Positions 42,441 through 51,364 of a stretch of 64,000 nt of DNA are shown here, one piece after another. Origin of the DNA: Vibrio renipiscarius (lineage in GTDB: Bacteria > Pseudomonadota > Gammaproteobacteria > Enterobacterales > Vibrionaceae); the NCBI RefSeq assembly GCF_000827885.1, contig NZ_JTKH01000006.1, positions 372,001 through 436,000 of the forward strand, given 5' to 3'. The number at the start of each line of letters is the position of its first letter. The stretch's first letter is position 1. Under the pieces are notes generated by a model, which did not search any database, was not told the DNA's origin, and saw only the letters and a list, made by a program, of their open reading frames with translations. A program made the position numbers and the translations under genes.

Positions 42441-43402
42441 TGTCCCAGCTTTATCCCTGGTTAGCGCCTCTTTGGCATCAATGGCAAGCGGATCTTGAAC
42501 ACGATCGTTTTCCCAATGCCGCTTTGCTGATTGCGAAAGCGGGTCTTGGTGTCGATCTGCTCGTGAACAAATTCAGTCAAGCGGTGATGTGCAGCAACTA
42601 TGCAGCCGACCCTTGTGGTTTTTGTCATAGCTGCCAGTTAATGGCTGCGAGTCACCATCCGGATTACCATCGAGTGGTGCCTGAAAAAGAAGGCAAATCC
42701 ATTACGGTTGAACAAATCCGCCAATGTAATCGTATTGCTCAAGAGTCTTCTCAGCTCGCAGGTTATCGATTGATTGTGATTGAGCCAGCGGAAGCCATGA
42801 ATGAGTCGGCGGCCAATGCACTGTTGAAAACGCTGGAAACGCCTTCGGAAAAATGCCTATTTTTGTTAGTGGCAAGCTCAGCGAGTCAATTGTTACCTAC
42901 GATCACCAGTCGTTGTCAGCAATGGCATGTAGGGGAGCCAGATACACAAACTTTAACGCAATGGTTGTCTGAGCAAACCGCGCTTACAGTACCGCCTTAT
43001 GCCGCCCATCTTAACGGTAACTCTCCACTAAAAACCTTACGTTTTATTGAAGAGAAAGAGCAAAGTCGTTATCAATCGATGGAACAACAGCTTTTAGCGG
43101 TGACACGAAAGCAGGGTGATGTGATAAAGCTCGCGAAAGAGCTCGCTGGTGATGCGGAACAATCCTTAAATTGGCTGTGGTACTTATTAACGGATGCGCA
43201 AAAATGCCATTTTGGCCTGACCTTGCCGAACCGGGTTTCGGGGGCCGATGAGCTTGCCAATCGCGTGAGTTATCAATTGCTCTATACTCAGAGCGAGGCG
43301 TTACGTGAATTGATTGGACAGCTGACCGCGCACTCGGGCCTTAACCGAGAGCTTCTTATTTTAGATTGGTTGATTAACTTTAACGAGGATGTATGTTTGT
43401 AG
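42440..43402 (+). CDS. holB: DNA polymerase III delta-prime subunit
   Basis: 320 aa clamp-loader subunit. The start at 42440 ([15 protein letters not shown]) overlaps the tmk stop. The zinc cysteines are in DPCGFCHSCQLM. SRCQQW is the sensor/Arg-finger SRC motif. The P-loop is degenerate (LIAKAGLGVDLL), as usual for delta-prime. It overlaps the tatD start by 10 bp. Confidence 0.94.
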   Translation: MSQLYPWLAPLWHQWQADLEHDRFPNAALLIAKAGLGVDLLVNKFSQAVMCSNYAADPCGFCHSCQLMAASHHPDYHRVVPEKEGKSITVEQIRQCNRIAQESSQLAGYRLIVIEPAEAMNESAANALLKTLETPSEKCLFLLVASSASQLLPTITSRCQQWHVGEPDTQTLTQWLSEQTALTVPPYAAHLNGNSPLKTLRFIEEKEQSRYQSMEQQLLAVTRKQGDVIKLAKELAGDAEQSLNWLWYLLTDAQKCHFGLTLPNRVSGADELANRVSYQLLYTQSEALRELIGQLTAHSGLNRELLILDWLINFNEDVCL

Positions 43403-44160
43403 ATTCACATTGCCATCTCGATAAACTGGATTATCAAGATTTACACCAAGGGATCGGTGACGTGATTGCGAAAGCAAAAGCGGCGAATGTTACGGAGCTA
43501 TTGTCAGTCGGTGTTACCCTAGATGCCTTTCCTAATATGATGGAAATGATCACTCCTTATGATAACGTTTATGCTTCGTGTGGTGTTCACCCATTAGACG
43601 TCGAGAGCGATTTTTCACTGGAACTTCTGCATCAATACGCCTCTCATCCTAAAGTGGTGGCGATCGGTGAAACTGGGCTTGATTACCACTACCAACCCGA
43701 AACGAAACCACTTCAGCAACAGCGTTTTGAGCAGCAGGTCGCGCTGGCGGTTGAACTGAATAAGCCGCTGATTATCCATACTCGTAATGCAAGAGAAGAT
43801 ACCTTAGATATTTTGCGTAACGGTGGCGCTGATAAGTGCGGCGGAGTGATTCACTGCTTTACTGAAGACCTTGCCTTTGCGCAGGCTGCGATGGAGTTAG
43901 GCTTCTACATTTCTATTTCTGGCATTGTGACGTTTAGACAAGCGACAGAATTGAAAGAAGTGGTGAAGGCTCTTCCATTAGAGCGCTTGCTGATCGAGAC
44001 GGACTCACCGTACCTGGCACCAGTACCGCATCGTGGAAAGCAGAATCAACCGGCTTATGTCGTTGAGGTTGCTGCATACATCGCGCAATTGCGTGGTACC
44101 TCGCTGAGTGAGGTTGGGCAAAAAACCAGCGATAACTTCAGGAATCTTTTTTTGAGATAG
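43393..44160 (+). CDS. ycfH: TatD-family hydrolase YcfH
   Basis: 255 aa metal-dependent hydrolase. It opens FVDSHCHLDKL with the HxH metal site; further marks are GVHPLDVE, IGETGLDYHY, IIHTRNAREDT, IHCFTED and the end IETDSPYLAPVPHRGK. The TatD family includes DNases and D-aminoacyl-tRNA deacylases. It is the last gene of the pabC-mltG-tmk-holB operon and overlaps holB. Confidence 0.93.
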   Translation: MFVDSHCHLDKLDYQDLHQGIGDVIAKAKAANVTELLSVGVTLDAFPNMMEMITPYDNVYASCGVHPLDVESDFSLELLHQYASHPKVVAIGETGLDYHYQPETKPLQQQRFEQQVALAVELNKPLIIHTRNAREDTLDILRNGGADKCGGVIHCFTEDLAFAQAAMELGFYISISGIVTFRQATELKEVVKALPLERLLIETDSPYLAPVPHRGKQNQPAYVVEVAAYIAQLRGTSLSEVGQKTSDNFRNLFLR

Positions 44161-44174
44161 AAATAAAAGATTGT

Positions 44175-44203
44175 TTAAAAAAGGAGCTAAGGCTCCTTTT
44201 TTA
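44175..44203 (+). terminator. Terminator after ycfH
   Basis: Stem aaaaggagc / gctcctttt with a short TAAG loop and a T tract, 15 bp after the stop. Confidence 0.9.
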
Positions 44204-44605
44204 ATGCCCCGAATCAAAGCTAAACGTTTTCATCTGTGATGTTTACTAAAAATGTTGAACTTATTGTTCTTTTTACTGTGATTTGTAATTTTGTTACAAA
44301 AAATAACAATGCCATGTATTTTATTTACGGCATGAAATTAATGTTCTATACAATATTTTTAATCAAATTCAATGATTTAAATGTTTGTAATCCATTCCAT
44401 TTGTTGAAAATACGTGTGATCTATCTATTACTTTGCAATTAAATTGACCAAGCGCCTAGAAAGTACAGCGAGTATCAAGATATATTTAGAACCAGAAAAT
44501 ATAACGTAACAAGTGGTTACATTTTCTAAGGGTGCTAACATTTAGGCTACGGGGGTGTGCCGTTAGAACCCAGATAATTCTAATAATTCTTTCAGGAGCA
44601 TATAC
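44204..44605 (+). promoter_or_regulatory. ptsG upstream region and structured leader
   Basis: 400 bp, very AT-rich, no gene. Bases 44494-44527 hold an interrupted inverted repeat (agaaaat...gtaac aagtg gttacattttct). Bases 44530-44571 form a long hairpin, GGGT-CTAAC with GTTAG-ACCC, in the likely leader. The SD region ctttcaggagca matches the E. coli ptsG segment that the SgrS small RNA pairs with. An imperfect dyad attttatttacggcatgaaa (44318-44337) might be an Mlc-type operator, which I cannot confirm. Confidence 0.45.
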
Positions 44606-46033
44606 ATGTTTAAGAACCTTTTTGCTAACCTGCAAAAAGTAGGTAAGTCACTGATGCTACCAGTATCAGTATTGCCTGTTGCAGGTATCCTACTTGGTGT
44701 GGGCGCAGCCGATCTTAGTTTCATCCCAGATATCGTTTCAAACCTAATGGAACAAGCTGGCGGCTCAGTCTTCGGTCAAATGGCACTGCTATTTGCTGTA
44801 GGTGTAGCACTTGGCTTTACAAATAACGACGGTGTTGCAGGTCTTGCTGCAATCGTTGGTTACGGTATCATGACCGCAACGCTTGGCGTAATGGCTGGCG
44901 TGATGGGCGTTGAAAAAATCGATACTGGTGTACTAGGTGGTATCCTTGTCGGTGGTGTGGCTGCTTGGGCATTCAACCGCTTCTTCAAGATTCAGCTTCC
45001 TGAATACCTTGGCTTCTTCGCTGGTAAGCGTGCAGTGCCAATCATCACGGGTTTCACCGCGATCGGTCTTGCTGTTGTTCTTTCTGTCGTATGGCCACCA
45101 GTAGGTAGCGCAATCTCTGCATTCTCTGATTGGGCTGCACACCAAAACCCACAAATGGCGTTTGGTATCTACGGCGTTATTGAACGTACGCTTATCCCAT
45201 TTGGTCTTCACCACGTTTGGAACGTACCTTTCTTCTTCGAAGCAGGTACTTGTGTAAACGCTGCGGGCGAAACTCAAAATGGTGTTCTTACATGTTACCT
45301 AGTTGCTGATGAAGCAACACGTGCTGCAGGCAATGGCTTCGGTCAGCTAGCTGGCGGTTACATGTTCAAGATGTTTGGTCTACCAGCAGCAGCAATTGCA
45401 ATTGCTCATTGTGCTAAACCAGAAAACCGCGCAAAAGTAATGGGTATCATGGCATCAGCTGCTTTGACTTCATTCCTTACCGGTATCACTGAACCTATCG
45501 AATTCTCATTCCTATTCGTAGCGCCAATCCTATACGCGATTCACGCTCTACTAGCAGGTTCTGCATACGTACTAGCGAATACTCTAGGCTTCGTACACGG
45601 TACTTCATTCTCACACGGTCTGATTGACTTCCTAGTTCTTTCTGGCAATGCTCAGAAGATGGGTCTGATGGTCGCTTGTGGTCTAGGTTACGCAGCGCTG
45701 TACTACATCGTATTCCGCACTGTAATCACGGCTCTTGATCTGAAAACTCCAGGTCGTGAAGATGAGTCTGAAGAAGCAGTTGCAGTAACGGGCTCAGAAT
45801 TGGCTGGTGAACTTGTAGCAGCATTCGGTGGTAAAGAAAACATCACTGGTCTAGATGCATGTATTACTCGTCTACGTGTTGCGGTTGCTGACACTGCAAA
45901 CGTTGACCAAGATAAACTGAAACAGCTAGGTGCAGCAGGTGTTGTTGTCGTAGCGGGTGGTGTTCAGGCTATCTTCGGTACTAAATCTGACAACCTAAAA
46001 ACTGACATGGATGAGTGGATTCGTAATCACTAA
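44606..46033 (+). CDS. ptsG: PTS glucose transporter subunit IIBC
   Basis: 475 aa, about the E. coli length of 477. The IIC membrane domain covers about residues 1-385 with ten or so TM segments ([50 protein letters not shown]). A linker leads to the IIB domain with the phosphorylated Cys in [11 protein letters not shown]. It lacks a IIA domain, so it depends on Crr encoded elsewhere. Codon use is highly biased. Its usual repressor gene, mlc, lies 5.3 kb downstream. Confidence 0.96.
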   Translation: MFKNLFANLQKVGKSLMLPVSVLPVAGILLGVGAADLSFIPDIVSNLMEQAGGSVFGQMALLFAVGVALGFTNNDGVAGLAAIVGYGIMTATLGVMAGVMGVEKIDTGVLGGILVGGVAAWAFNRFFKIQLPEYLGFFAGKRAVPIITGFTAIGLAVVLSVVWPPVGSAISAFSDWAAHQNPQMAFGIYGVIERTLIPFGLHHVWNVPFFFEAGTCVNAAGETQNGVLTCYLVADEATRAAGNGFGQLAGGYMFKMFGLPAAAIAIAHCAKPENRAKVMGIMASAALTSFLTGITEPIEFSFLFVAPILYAIHALLAGSAYVLANTLGFVHGTSFSHGLIDFLVLSGNAQKMGLMVACGLGYAALYYIVFRTVITALDLKTPGREDESEEAVAVTGSELAGELVAAFGGKENITGLDACITRLRVAVADTANVDQDKLKQLGAAGVVVVAGGVQAIFGTKSDNLKTDMDEWIRNH

Positions 46034-46062
46034 TCTAAACCTTCCCCTATAGGTATGTTTGT

Positions 46063-46090
46063 AAAAGGAGGCTTCGGCCTCCTTTTTTGC
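46063..46090 (+). terminator. Terminator of ptsG
   Basis: Stem aaaggaggc / gcctccttt capped by a TTCG tetraloop, then Ts. Confidence 0.93.
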
Positions 46091-46333
46091 TTTTTCACAT
46101 CGTCTATTCTTCTTTCCTAACCTCTCTATTTTCCAAACTTATACCCACTCACTAACACGCCCTTGTTACCGCTTAATTTTTTGGCTATTCGGTTGAACCC
46201 TTAAGATCTTTTTTTAGCGTTGTTTGATTCGTGTTTGTCATGATTCTGGCAGCCGCCTAACCTCATGTTGACGTTTAAATGCGCAGTTTTACGACAATAA
46301 GAACTTTGCTTAATCAATTTTAGGACGTGATAA

Positions 46334-46753
46334 ATGAGAGAAGGATGGGGTCGCTTAATTGTGGGGTTGGGGTTAACGGCGCTTAGCACACACACGCTGG
46401 CAAATAACGAGAAACCAACGAATTTAGCGGTCGGTATGGCGGTTGATCAGCAATTAAGCGTGGTTGTGGAGCTAGACAATCAATATCGCTTTATCATAGG
46501 CAACCAAGGGGGAGCTTTTGATTACATCGCTAAGCGCGGCCAATTTGATATTGAAGAACCGATCAGTTGGTATGTTGGTATTGGGGGTTGGGGCGAGTGG
46601 GATGGTGACTTTGGCGCTCGCGTACCGCTTGGCGTAAGCTACCAAGTGAGTCAAGGTTGGCAAGTCTATGGTCAAGTGCAGCCTGAGTTGAATATGCACA
46701 GAGGCTGGGAGTTAGAGGTAGGTGCTGCATTGGGCGCTAAATACCATTTCTAA
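46334..46753 (+). CDS. Small outer-membrane-like protein of unknown function
   Basis: 139 aa. A signal peptide covers about residues 1-23 (ending HTLA-NNEK). The mature part alternates polar and hydrophobic residues (QQLSVVVELDNQYRFIIG, SWYVGIGGWGEW, WQVYGQVQPELNM) and ends in KYHF, with a terminal Phe as in beta-barrel proteins inserted by Bam. The size allows perhaps six to eight short strands. I do not know the family. SD is agga. It is monocistronic. Confidence 0.72.
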   Translation: MREGWGRLIVGLGLTALSTHTLANNEKPTNLAVGMAVDQQLSVVVELDNQYRFIIGNQGGAFDYIAKRGQFDIEEPISWYVGIGGWGEWDGDFGARVPLGVSYQVSQGWQVYGQVQPELNMHRGWELEVGAALGAKYHF

Positions 46754-46930
46754 TCGCCGGTTTAGCAAAAGGTAAGTAACCTTGCGACAAAAAGGGTGTC
46801 AGGAAATAGGTTTCAGAAAATAGGCCGAAAAAGCAGGGTTCTATTTCGGAGCAATGTGTTTCAGGAAGGGGTGATGGAGCTGAATGCTCGCAGTCTATCG
46901 GCAGGTCAGACTAGGTAAAGGCGTTTGAAT

Positions 46931-46958
46931 AAAAAATGCCGGCACAAGGGCCGGCATC
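46931..46958 (-). terminator. Terminator of the metP/metS-like operon
   Basis: On the minus strand the stem gatgccggc / gccggcat is followed by six Ts, 18 bp after the small-subunit stop. Confidence 0.9.
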
Positions 46959-46975
46959 GATTCTCTATCAAGTGA

Positions 46976-47074
46976 TTATGGTTGCTTGTTCATTGCCCGT
47001 TTGATGCAGATGGCTGCGCCACCCCAAGTAATGCTCAAACCGATCACTAACATGATTATTGCACCTGTTGTCAT
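46976..47074 (-). CDS. MetS-like small subunit of an NSS amino acid transporter (32 aa)
   Basis: A 32-codon gene missed by usual length cut-offs. It reads MTTGAIIMLVIGLSITWGG and ends in a basic RAMNKQP, giving one TM helix with a positive C-terminus. This matches the MetS type of microprotein that partners MetP-like sodium:methionine/alanine importers. The SD aggagg lies within the last codons of the transporter gene, and the ATG is two bases after that gene's stop, so translation is coupled. Confidence 0.88.
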   Translation of the reverse strand: MTTGAIIMLVIGLSITWGGAAICIKRAMNKQP

Positions 47075-47076
47075 AA

Positions 47077-48543
47077 TTATGCCTCCTGCTGACGGTTTGT
47101 TGCGTTAAGAATAAGACCAAATACGAGTAATGCGCCCATGATAATCCAACCTAGCGTCAAGTCGTAACCACCGTAGCCTTCGGTGAATAACTCTTGTACT
47201 TTTGTGGCAAGAATAACGGCTAGCATCACTGGTGTTATGAATCGAAGGCAAACATCGAACCACTGACCAATCGTAAAATCTGACGTTGAGTTAACATATT
47301 CACGGACGCTTGGTACTTTATTTAGTAACCATGCCATGAGAACAATTTCAACTAGGCCGCCAAACATAATACCGATGTTGTTCGCGAAGTGGTCAACCAA
47401 GTCAAGCAGTAGTAGGCCGCCATTCGTTGCAAAGGCCATGGATACCACCACCCCTGTCCCAATAACCACGTTGGCTGCTTTTTTACGACTCCAGTTCAAT
47501 TTGTCGATGATGGCTGATGTGACCGCTTCCATGATGGAGATATGAGAGCTTAAACCTGCCACGACTAATGCGAAGAAGAACAATGGGCCAAGGATGTAAG
47601 GTGCTGGCAGTAAGTTAATCGCAGCTGGCAGTGTTACAAAAGCCAATCCAACACCGGCTGAAACCACTTCAGTGATTGGTTTGCCTTGCTCTTGCGCCAT
47701 GTAACCCAATACGGAGAAGATCATAATACCGGCTAGGATAGAGAAGCCGCAGTTGATCAATACCGTCATAAAGGCATTATTCGTGATATCTGATTTTTCA
47801 GGTAAGTAGCTTGAGTAAGCCAACATAATGGCAAAGCCGATACTTAGCGTGAAGAATATCTGACCATAAGCGGCAGCCCATACCTTCACATCCCAAATCT
47901 TGCTGAAATCCGGTTCAAACATGTAGTTCACACCGTCTAGAGCGCCTGGAAGGAAGATCATACGTCCGATCAGTAATATCACCATGATGAATAGGATAGG
48001 CATCATGATTTTAGATGCACGTTCGATACCTGCTTTAACGCCCCCAACAATGGCCGCATAAGTGACTGCCCATGCCAATAGCATGGCGCCAGCGATATTC
48101 CATTGGATGCTACCCAGCGCCGTAGGGGAATTGTCACCACCTAGCTTTAGGTATTCGCTGAAGAAGAATGCGTTAGTGTCGCTGCCCCAACTTTGAGTGA
48201 ACGACATCCCAAAGTACGAAATAGCCCAACCAATAACCGCAACATAGTAGACCGCGATCACCGCGGCAACGCCGACTTGGAACCATCCTAGCCACTCAAA
48301 TTTAGCGTGGATTTTAGACAGCGTTTTCGGTGCGCTACCACGATATTTTTGCCCCATGCTGAATTCCAAAATCATAAATGGAATACCCGCGGTGATCATG
48401 GCAAATAGATAAGGAATGAAAAAAGCGCCACCACCATTCTCATAGGCCATGTAAGGGAAACGCCAAATGTTACCCAAACCAATCGCCGACCCTACAGCAG
48501 CTAAGATAAACCCAGCTCTTGATCCCCATTGCTCTCGCTTCAT
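47077..48543 (-). CDS. NSS-family sodium-dependent amino acid transporter (MetP-like)
   Basis: 488 aa, about 12 TM segments with the LeuT fold. It opens WGSRAGFILAAVGSAIGLGNIWRFPYMAYENGGGAF in parts, which is the sodium and substrate site of TM1. Other marks are AAYGQIFFTLSIGFAIMLAYSSYL (TM6) and SSHISIMEAVTSAIID. The partner microprotein gene behind it supports a role in uptake of methionine, alanine or similar amino acids. SD is aggag. Confidence 0.9.
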   Translation of the reverse strand: MKREQWGSRAGFILAAVGSAIGLGNIWRFPYMAYENGGGAFFIPYLFAMITAGIPFMILEFSMGQKYRGSAPKTLSKIHAKFEWLGWFQVGVAAVIAVYYVAVIGWAISYFGMSFTQSWGSDTNAFFFSEYLKLGGDNSPTALGSIQWNIAGAMLLAWAVTYAAIVGGVKAGIERASKIMMPILFIMVILLIGRMIFLPGALDGVNYMFEPDFSKIWDVKVWAAAYGQIFFTLSIGFAIMLAYSSYLPEKSDITNNAFMTVLINCGFSILAGIMIFSVLGYMAQEQGKPITEVVSAGVGLAFVTLPAAINLLPAPYILGPLFFFALVVAGLSSHISIMEAVTSAIIDKLNWSRKKAANVVIGTGVVVSMAFATNGGLLLLDLVDHFANNIGIMFGGLVEIVLMAWLLNKVPSVREYVNSTSDFTIGQWFDVCLRFITPVMLAVILATKVQELFTEGYGGYDLTLGWIIMGALLVFGLILNATNRQQEA

Positions 48544-49171
48544 AGATTACTCCTGTATACAACTCCCTGAGGTATGAAGCTTTTCTTTGGCTGGTTCGCC
48601 ATAAATGGATGAAAGGGGCAAAGTGCTGTTAAGCAAGCTATGTCCTTTGCTCTATCATCCATGACTTGGCAAAGTTTAGATTTAAATGTTGTTAGCCTAA
48701 AGAAAACTCAGAATTTTGTTCTTGAACTTACGATGTGTGTTTGCGGAAACTGATATTTTCAGCTGCGCATGCTAAAGAGACTAACGATTTAATGAGGTTA
48801 ACGCAATAGATTGTAAACATGGCATTTAGGTTACAGGTTGGAGTGTAAATTGTTATTTATCTATAATTTTGGTTGATCAGTGAAGTGTTAAGGAAGTTGA
48901 TATTATATTAAAAGCCATAAAATGGTCGTTATGCAAAATAAACAACTATTTTAAGATCTAGAATGTCTGACTGATTTATTGATGAACAGTCGGTATTTTT
49001 ACTGGTAACTCGCAAAATAGGGAAACAATCAAAATTTGGCGACCTAAATTTACAATTTGTTACTTGTCCGTGCTACGGTGCGCTTTTCCCTTCCTTGTGG
49101 CTTGATTAGCTCCTAGTGGGTTTTAGAGTTTTTTTATCATTGTCTAGTATGTTGTTTATTCGAGAGAAAAT
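48544..49171. other. 628-bp divergent intergenic region
   Basis: Between the NSS transporter gene (minus) and a pseudopilin gene (plus). AT-rich. The left 120 bp would be the transporter leader. The right end, from 49050, has short GC-rich stretches before a T run (gttttagagttttttta, 49120-49137). I looked for a GEMM c-di-GMP riboswitch core and for amino-acid riboswitch motifs and saw none. No ORF of credible coding character. Confidence 0.5.
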
Positions 49172-49693
49172 ATGATGAGAAGGTCGCAGTCAAAGCGAGT
49201 TCGCGGTTATTCGTTAATTGAGTTGGTCGTCGTTATTTCGATTTTGGGTATTTTAGCGGTGAGCGCTTCAAGCCACTATTTAGATCTACAAAAAGATGCT
49301 CGCTCATCGGTGATCGTTACCACCAAGGCAAGTATGCGTGCGATAAATGAGCAAGTGCATCTCATGACAAATTTGGGTTACGTAGAGATGCGAATAGATA
49401 CGCCGGGTCAGATTGGTCAAGCCCGATTTTTGGATTTAAATCGCGATGGTATTCAGCAAAAAGAGCAGGGGGAGTGGGGGTTAATTTGGCTGGATTTGGA
49501 TAATCTTGATATGCCAGACGCATTAATACTCGACCCAAAACTTAAAGTGCAATTTGAAGAGCAGACACACCTCTATGTTGGTTTTGATAGACAAGCCTCG
49601 ACGATTAAGGATGGAAATTGTTGGGCGCTATATGTACAGCCTAGGAAAGAGCAGGATGTGGCGGAATATCATGTTGAAGCCTCGGGATGTTAA
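49172..49693 (+). CDS. Orphan pseudopilin-like protein, 173 aa
   Basis: A class III prepilin leader (MMRRSQSKRVRG) is followed by YSLIELVVVISILGILAVSAS. The first mature residue is Tyr instead of the usual Phe or Met. Glu5 is present. The C-terminal domain is acidic, has two cysteines (GNCWALY and the last residue, in EASGC) and resembles the MshA-like minor pilin fold only loosely. Two start ATGs are adjacent (49172, 49175). It stands alone, like the other pilin-like gene at 4853-5422. Confidence 0.8.
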   Translation: MMRRSQSKRVRGYSLIELVVVISILGILAVSASSHYLDLQKDARSSVIVTTKASMRAINEQVHLMTNLGYVEMRIDTPGQIGQARFLDLNRDGIQQKEQGEWGLIWLDLDNLDMPDALILDPKLKVQFEEQTHLYVGFDRQASTIKDGNCWALYVQPRKEQDVAEYHVEASGC

Positions 49694-49844
49694 CCCTGAT
49701 ATAGACCGATTGAACAAAAAACATTAATACCTAATCGCCGACTATTTGTGATATTAGCATCATTACTATGCCAGAAAAAAACGGATAAATTGATCATCTT
49801 TCAATCAAGTGTTACATTTTTGTTGAATGTGTTGGGAGGTGTGT

Positions 49845-49937
49845 ATGGAAGTAGAACTAAAGTATGCCTTAATGATTACCGCGACTATTTTTGCTGTAAT
49901 TATTGGTTTTGGTGTGATTGCTATTGCGACGGCGTAA
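49845..49937 (+). CDS. ynhF: YnhF-family small membrane protein (30 aa)
   Basis: Opens MEVELKYALMITATIFAVII, followed by a further hydrophobic stretch and no charge: one TM helix. It resembles E. coli YnhF (29 aa, MSTDLKFSLV opening) in length and pattern. It has a good SD (gggagg, six bases before the ATG). It lies three bases before the patatin start. Confidence 0.82.
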   Translation: MEVELKYALMITATIFAVIIGFGVIAIATA

Positions 49938-49940
49938 GTC

Positions 49941-51110
49941 GTGAAGGCAGTTAAGAACAGTGGTGTCATCACTGAGACAACCACGATGCTTGACCTTGAG
50001 CATTTATCAAAATACACCGGTGGTTCAAACGCCCTTGTCGCACAAGGAGGAGGGCAGAGAGGTATTTTTACTTCCGGTGTATTAGACGCCTTTCTCTTAT
50101 CCGATTTCGACCCTTTTCATCGTTTTTATGGCACATCCGCAGGTGCTTTGAATTTAGCAGCCTTCCTTTGTCGGCAAAAAGGCATTGGCCGCTCATTTAT
50201 CCTCGATTTGACCACGTCACCAGAGTTTTTCCACCTATTTAGTTATATCCGCCGTAAGCGTTATTTAGGGCTCGATTGGGCGCTAGACAAAATCAGCGAG
50301 TATCCTTACAAATTGGACATTAATATGGGACGTCGTGTGCTGGGGGATCGACAAGCCTATGCGGCCGTGACCGATAGTTCACGCTTAATCGACCGGTATT
50401 TGCCGATACTTGAGGATAATTGGAAGCAAGTGTTAATTGCCAGTTGTGCGATTCCTCGCTTGTATGATCGCGAGGTCTGTTTTGAGCATGGTTGCTACAT
50501 TGATGGCGGTGTATCGGCTTCGATACCGGTACAGGAAGCTTGGCGACAAGGTGCGCGATGCATTATTGTGATCCGTACGGAAAGTGATGAGGCCGCTCCG
50601 GCAGAACCGCTGATCTCTCCAAATCATAATGTCGAATGGTATCGTGATTCGCTCAATGTTGCACAAGAACATTGGCAGCAGAAACTCTCGCAGTGGAAGT
50701 TAGATTGGAATGAGTTTTTAAACGAACGCATCAGTCGTTCTCAACTGCAAAAACTCAAAGATCATCATCTCGTCTCGCTCAATGGAGGACGTTGGCTATT
50801 TGGTGCGGATGACATTTATCGCCTCAGTCATTTACTGGGTGATAATTTTGATTCAGGTCTGGCTGATATGCTGATGGTGCACTATCAAACGTACTCGTTG
50901 ACGCAAGAGTTTTTAACCAATCCGCCAGATGATTGCTTTATTGTTGAAATCAAACCTGATCAGCCTTTGCTTTCCAGTTCACTTATGAGTGATGAAGAAG
51001 AGCTACGCCATGATTATCAGCGAGGTTTGGATGCCGGTTTTCGCTGTGTAGCGGCATTTGAACAATGCGGCCTGACTCAATTCAATATCCGCTTTAACAA
51101 CGCAAGTTAG
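49941..51110 (+). CDS. Patatin-like phospholipase (YjjU type)
   Basis: 389 aa if it starts at GTG 49941, or 374 aa from the ATG at 49986; homology begins only after residue 30. Patatin motifs: oxyanion GGGQRG, nucleophile GTSAG and the Asp in DGG (YIDGGVSASIPV). E. coli YjjU has the same GGGQRGIFT opening. The catalytic dyad is complete. No signal peptide. The likely activity is hydrolysis of phospholipid acyl chains. The YnhF gene directly upstream may be cotranscribed. Confidence 0.88.
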   Translation: MKAVKNSGVITETTTMLDLEHLSKYTGGSNALVAQGGGQRGIFTSGVLDAFLLSDFDPFHRFYGTSAGALNLAAFLCRQKGIGRSFILDLTTSPEFFHLFSYIRRKRYLGLDWALDKISEYPYKLDINMGRRVLGDRQAYAAVTDSSRLIDRYLPILEDNWKQVLIASCAIPRLYDREVCFEHGCYIDGGVSASIPVQEAWRQGARCIIVIRTESDEAAPAEPLISPNHNVEWYRDSLNVAQEHWQQKLSQWKLDWNEFLNERISRSQLQKLKDHHLVSLNGGRWLFGADDIYRLSHLLGDNFDSGLADMLMVHYQTYSLTQEFLTNPPDDCFIVEIKPDQPLLSSSLMSDEEELRHDYQRGLDAGFRCVAAFEQCGLTQFNIRFNNAS

Positions 51111-51272
51111 CGAGTGCAATCTTCTCTTTGAACGCGAGAATACAGCGCGAACGCCCTATTTTATTCTAGATATGTTTCATGGTTTCTCATTTTTAGCAAC
51201 GCAAAATAACCGCATTTAAATGTTAAATATTCGGTTGTGATTTGACCAGCAACACAAACAATTCCGATTATA

Positions 51273-51288
51273 CGTGATGCTTGTCACG
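51273..51288. promoter_or_regulatory. CRP site upstream of mlc
   Basis: CGTGATGCTTGTCACG: a symmetric GTGA-N6-TCAC core, which is the CRP consensus. It is 77 bp before the mlc ATG. In E. coli mlc is also under CRP control. Confidence 0.72.
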
Positions 51289-51364
51289 GCGATTTATCAA
51301 GGGGCTTCACAATTACTTCGCAAAGTAAAAAAATTACTGAGTTGTTGAATATTGGAGTGTCCTT

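Noticed and set aside
44236..44442. 68-codon ORF upstream of ptsG
   Set aside because: Composition follows the AT-rich base content (Phe, Ile, Asn, Leu); no SD; lies in the promoter region.
48900..49171. Riboswitch upstream of the second pseudopilin gene
   Set aside because: I looked for a c-di-GMP-I type core and found neither the conserved loop sequences nor the pairing.
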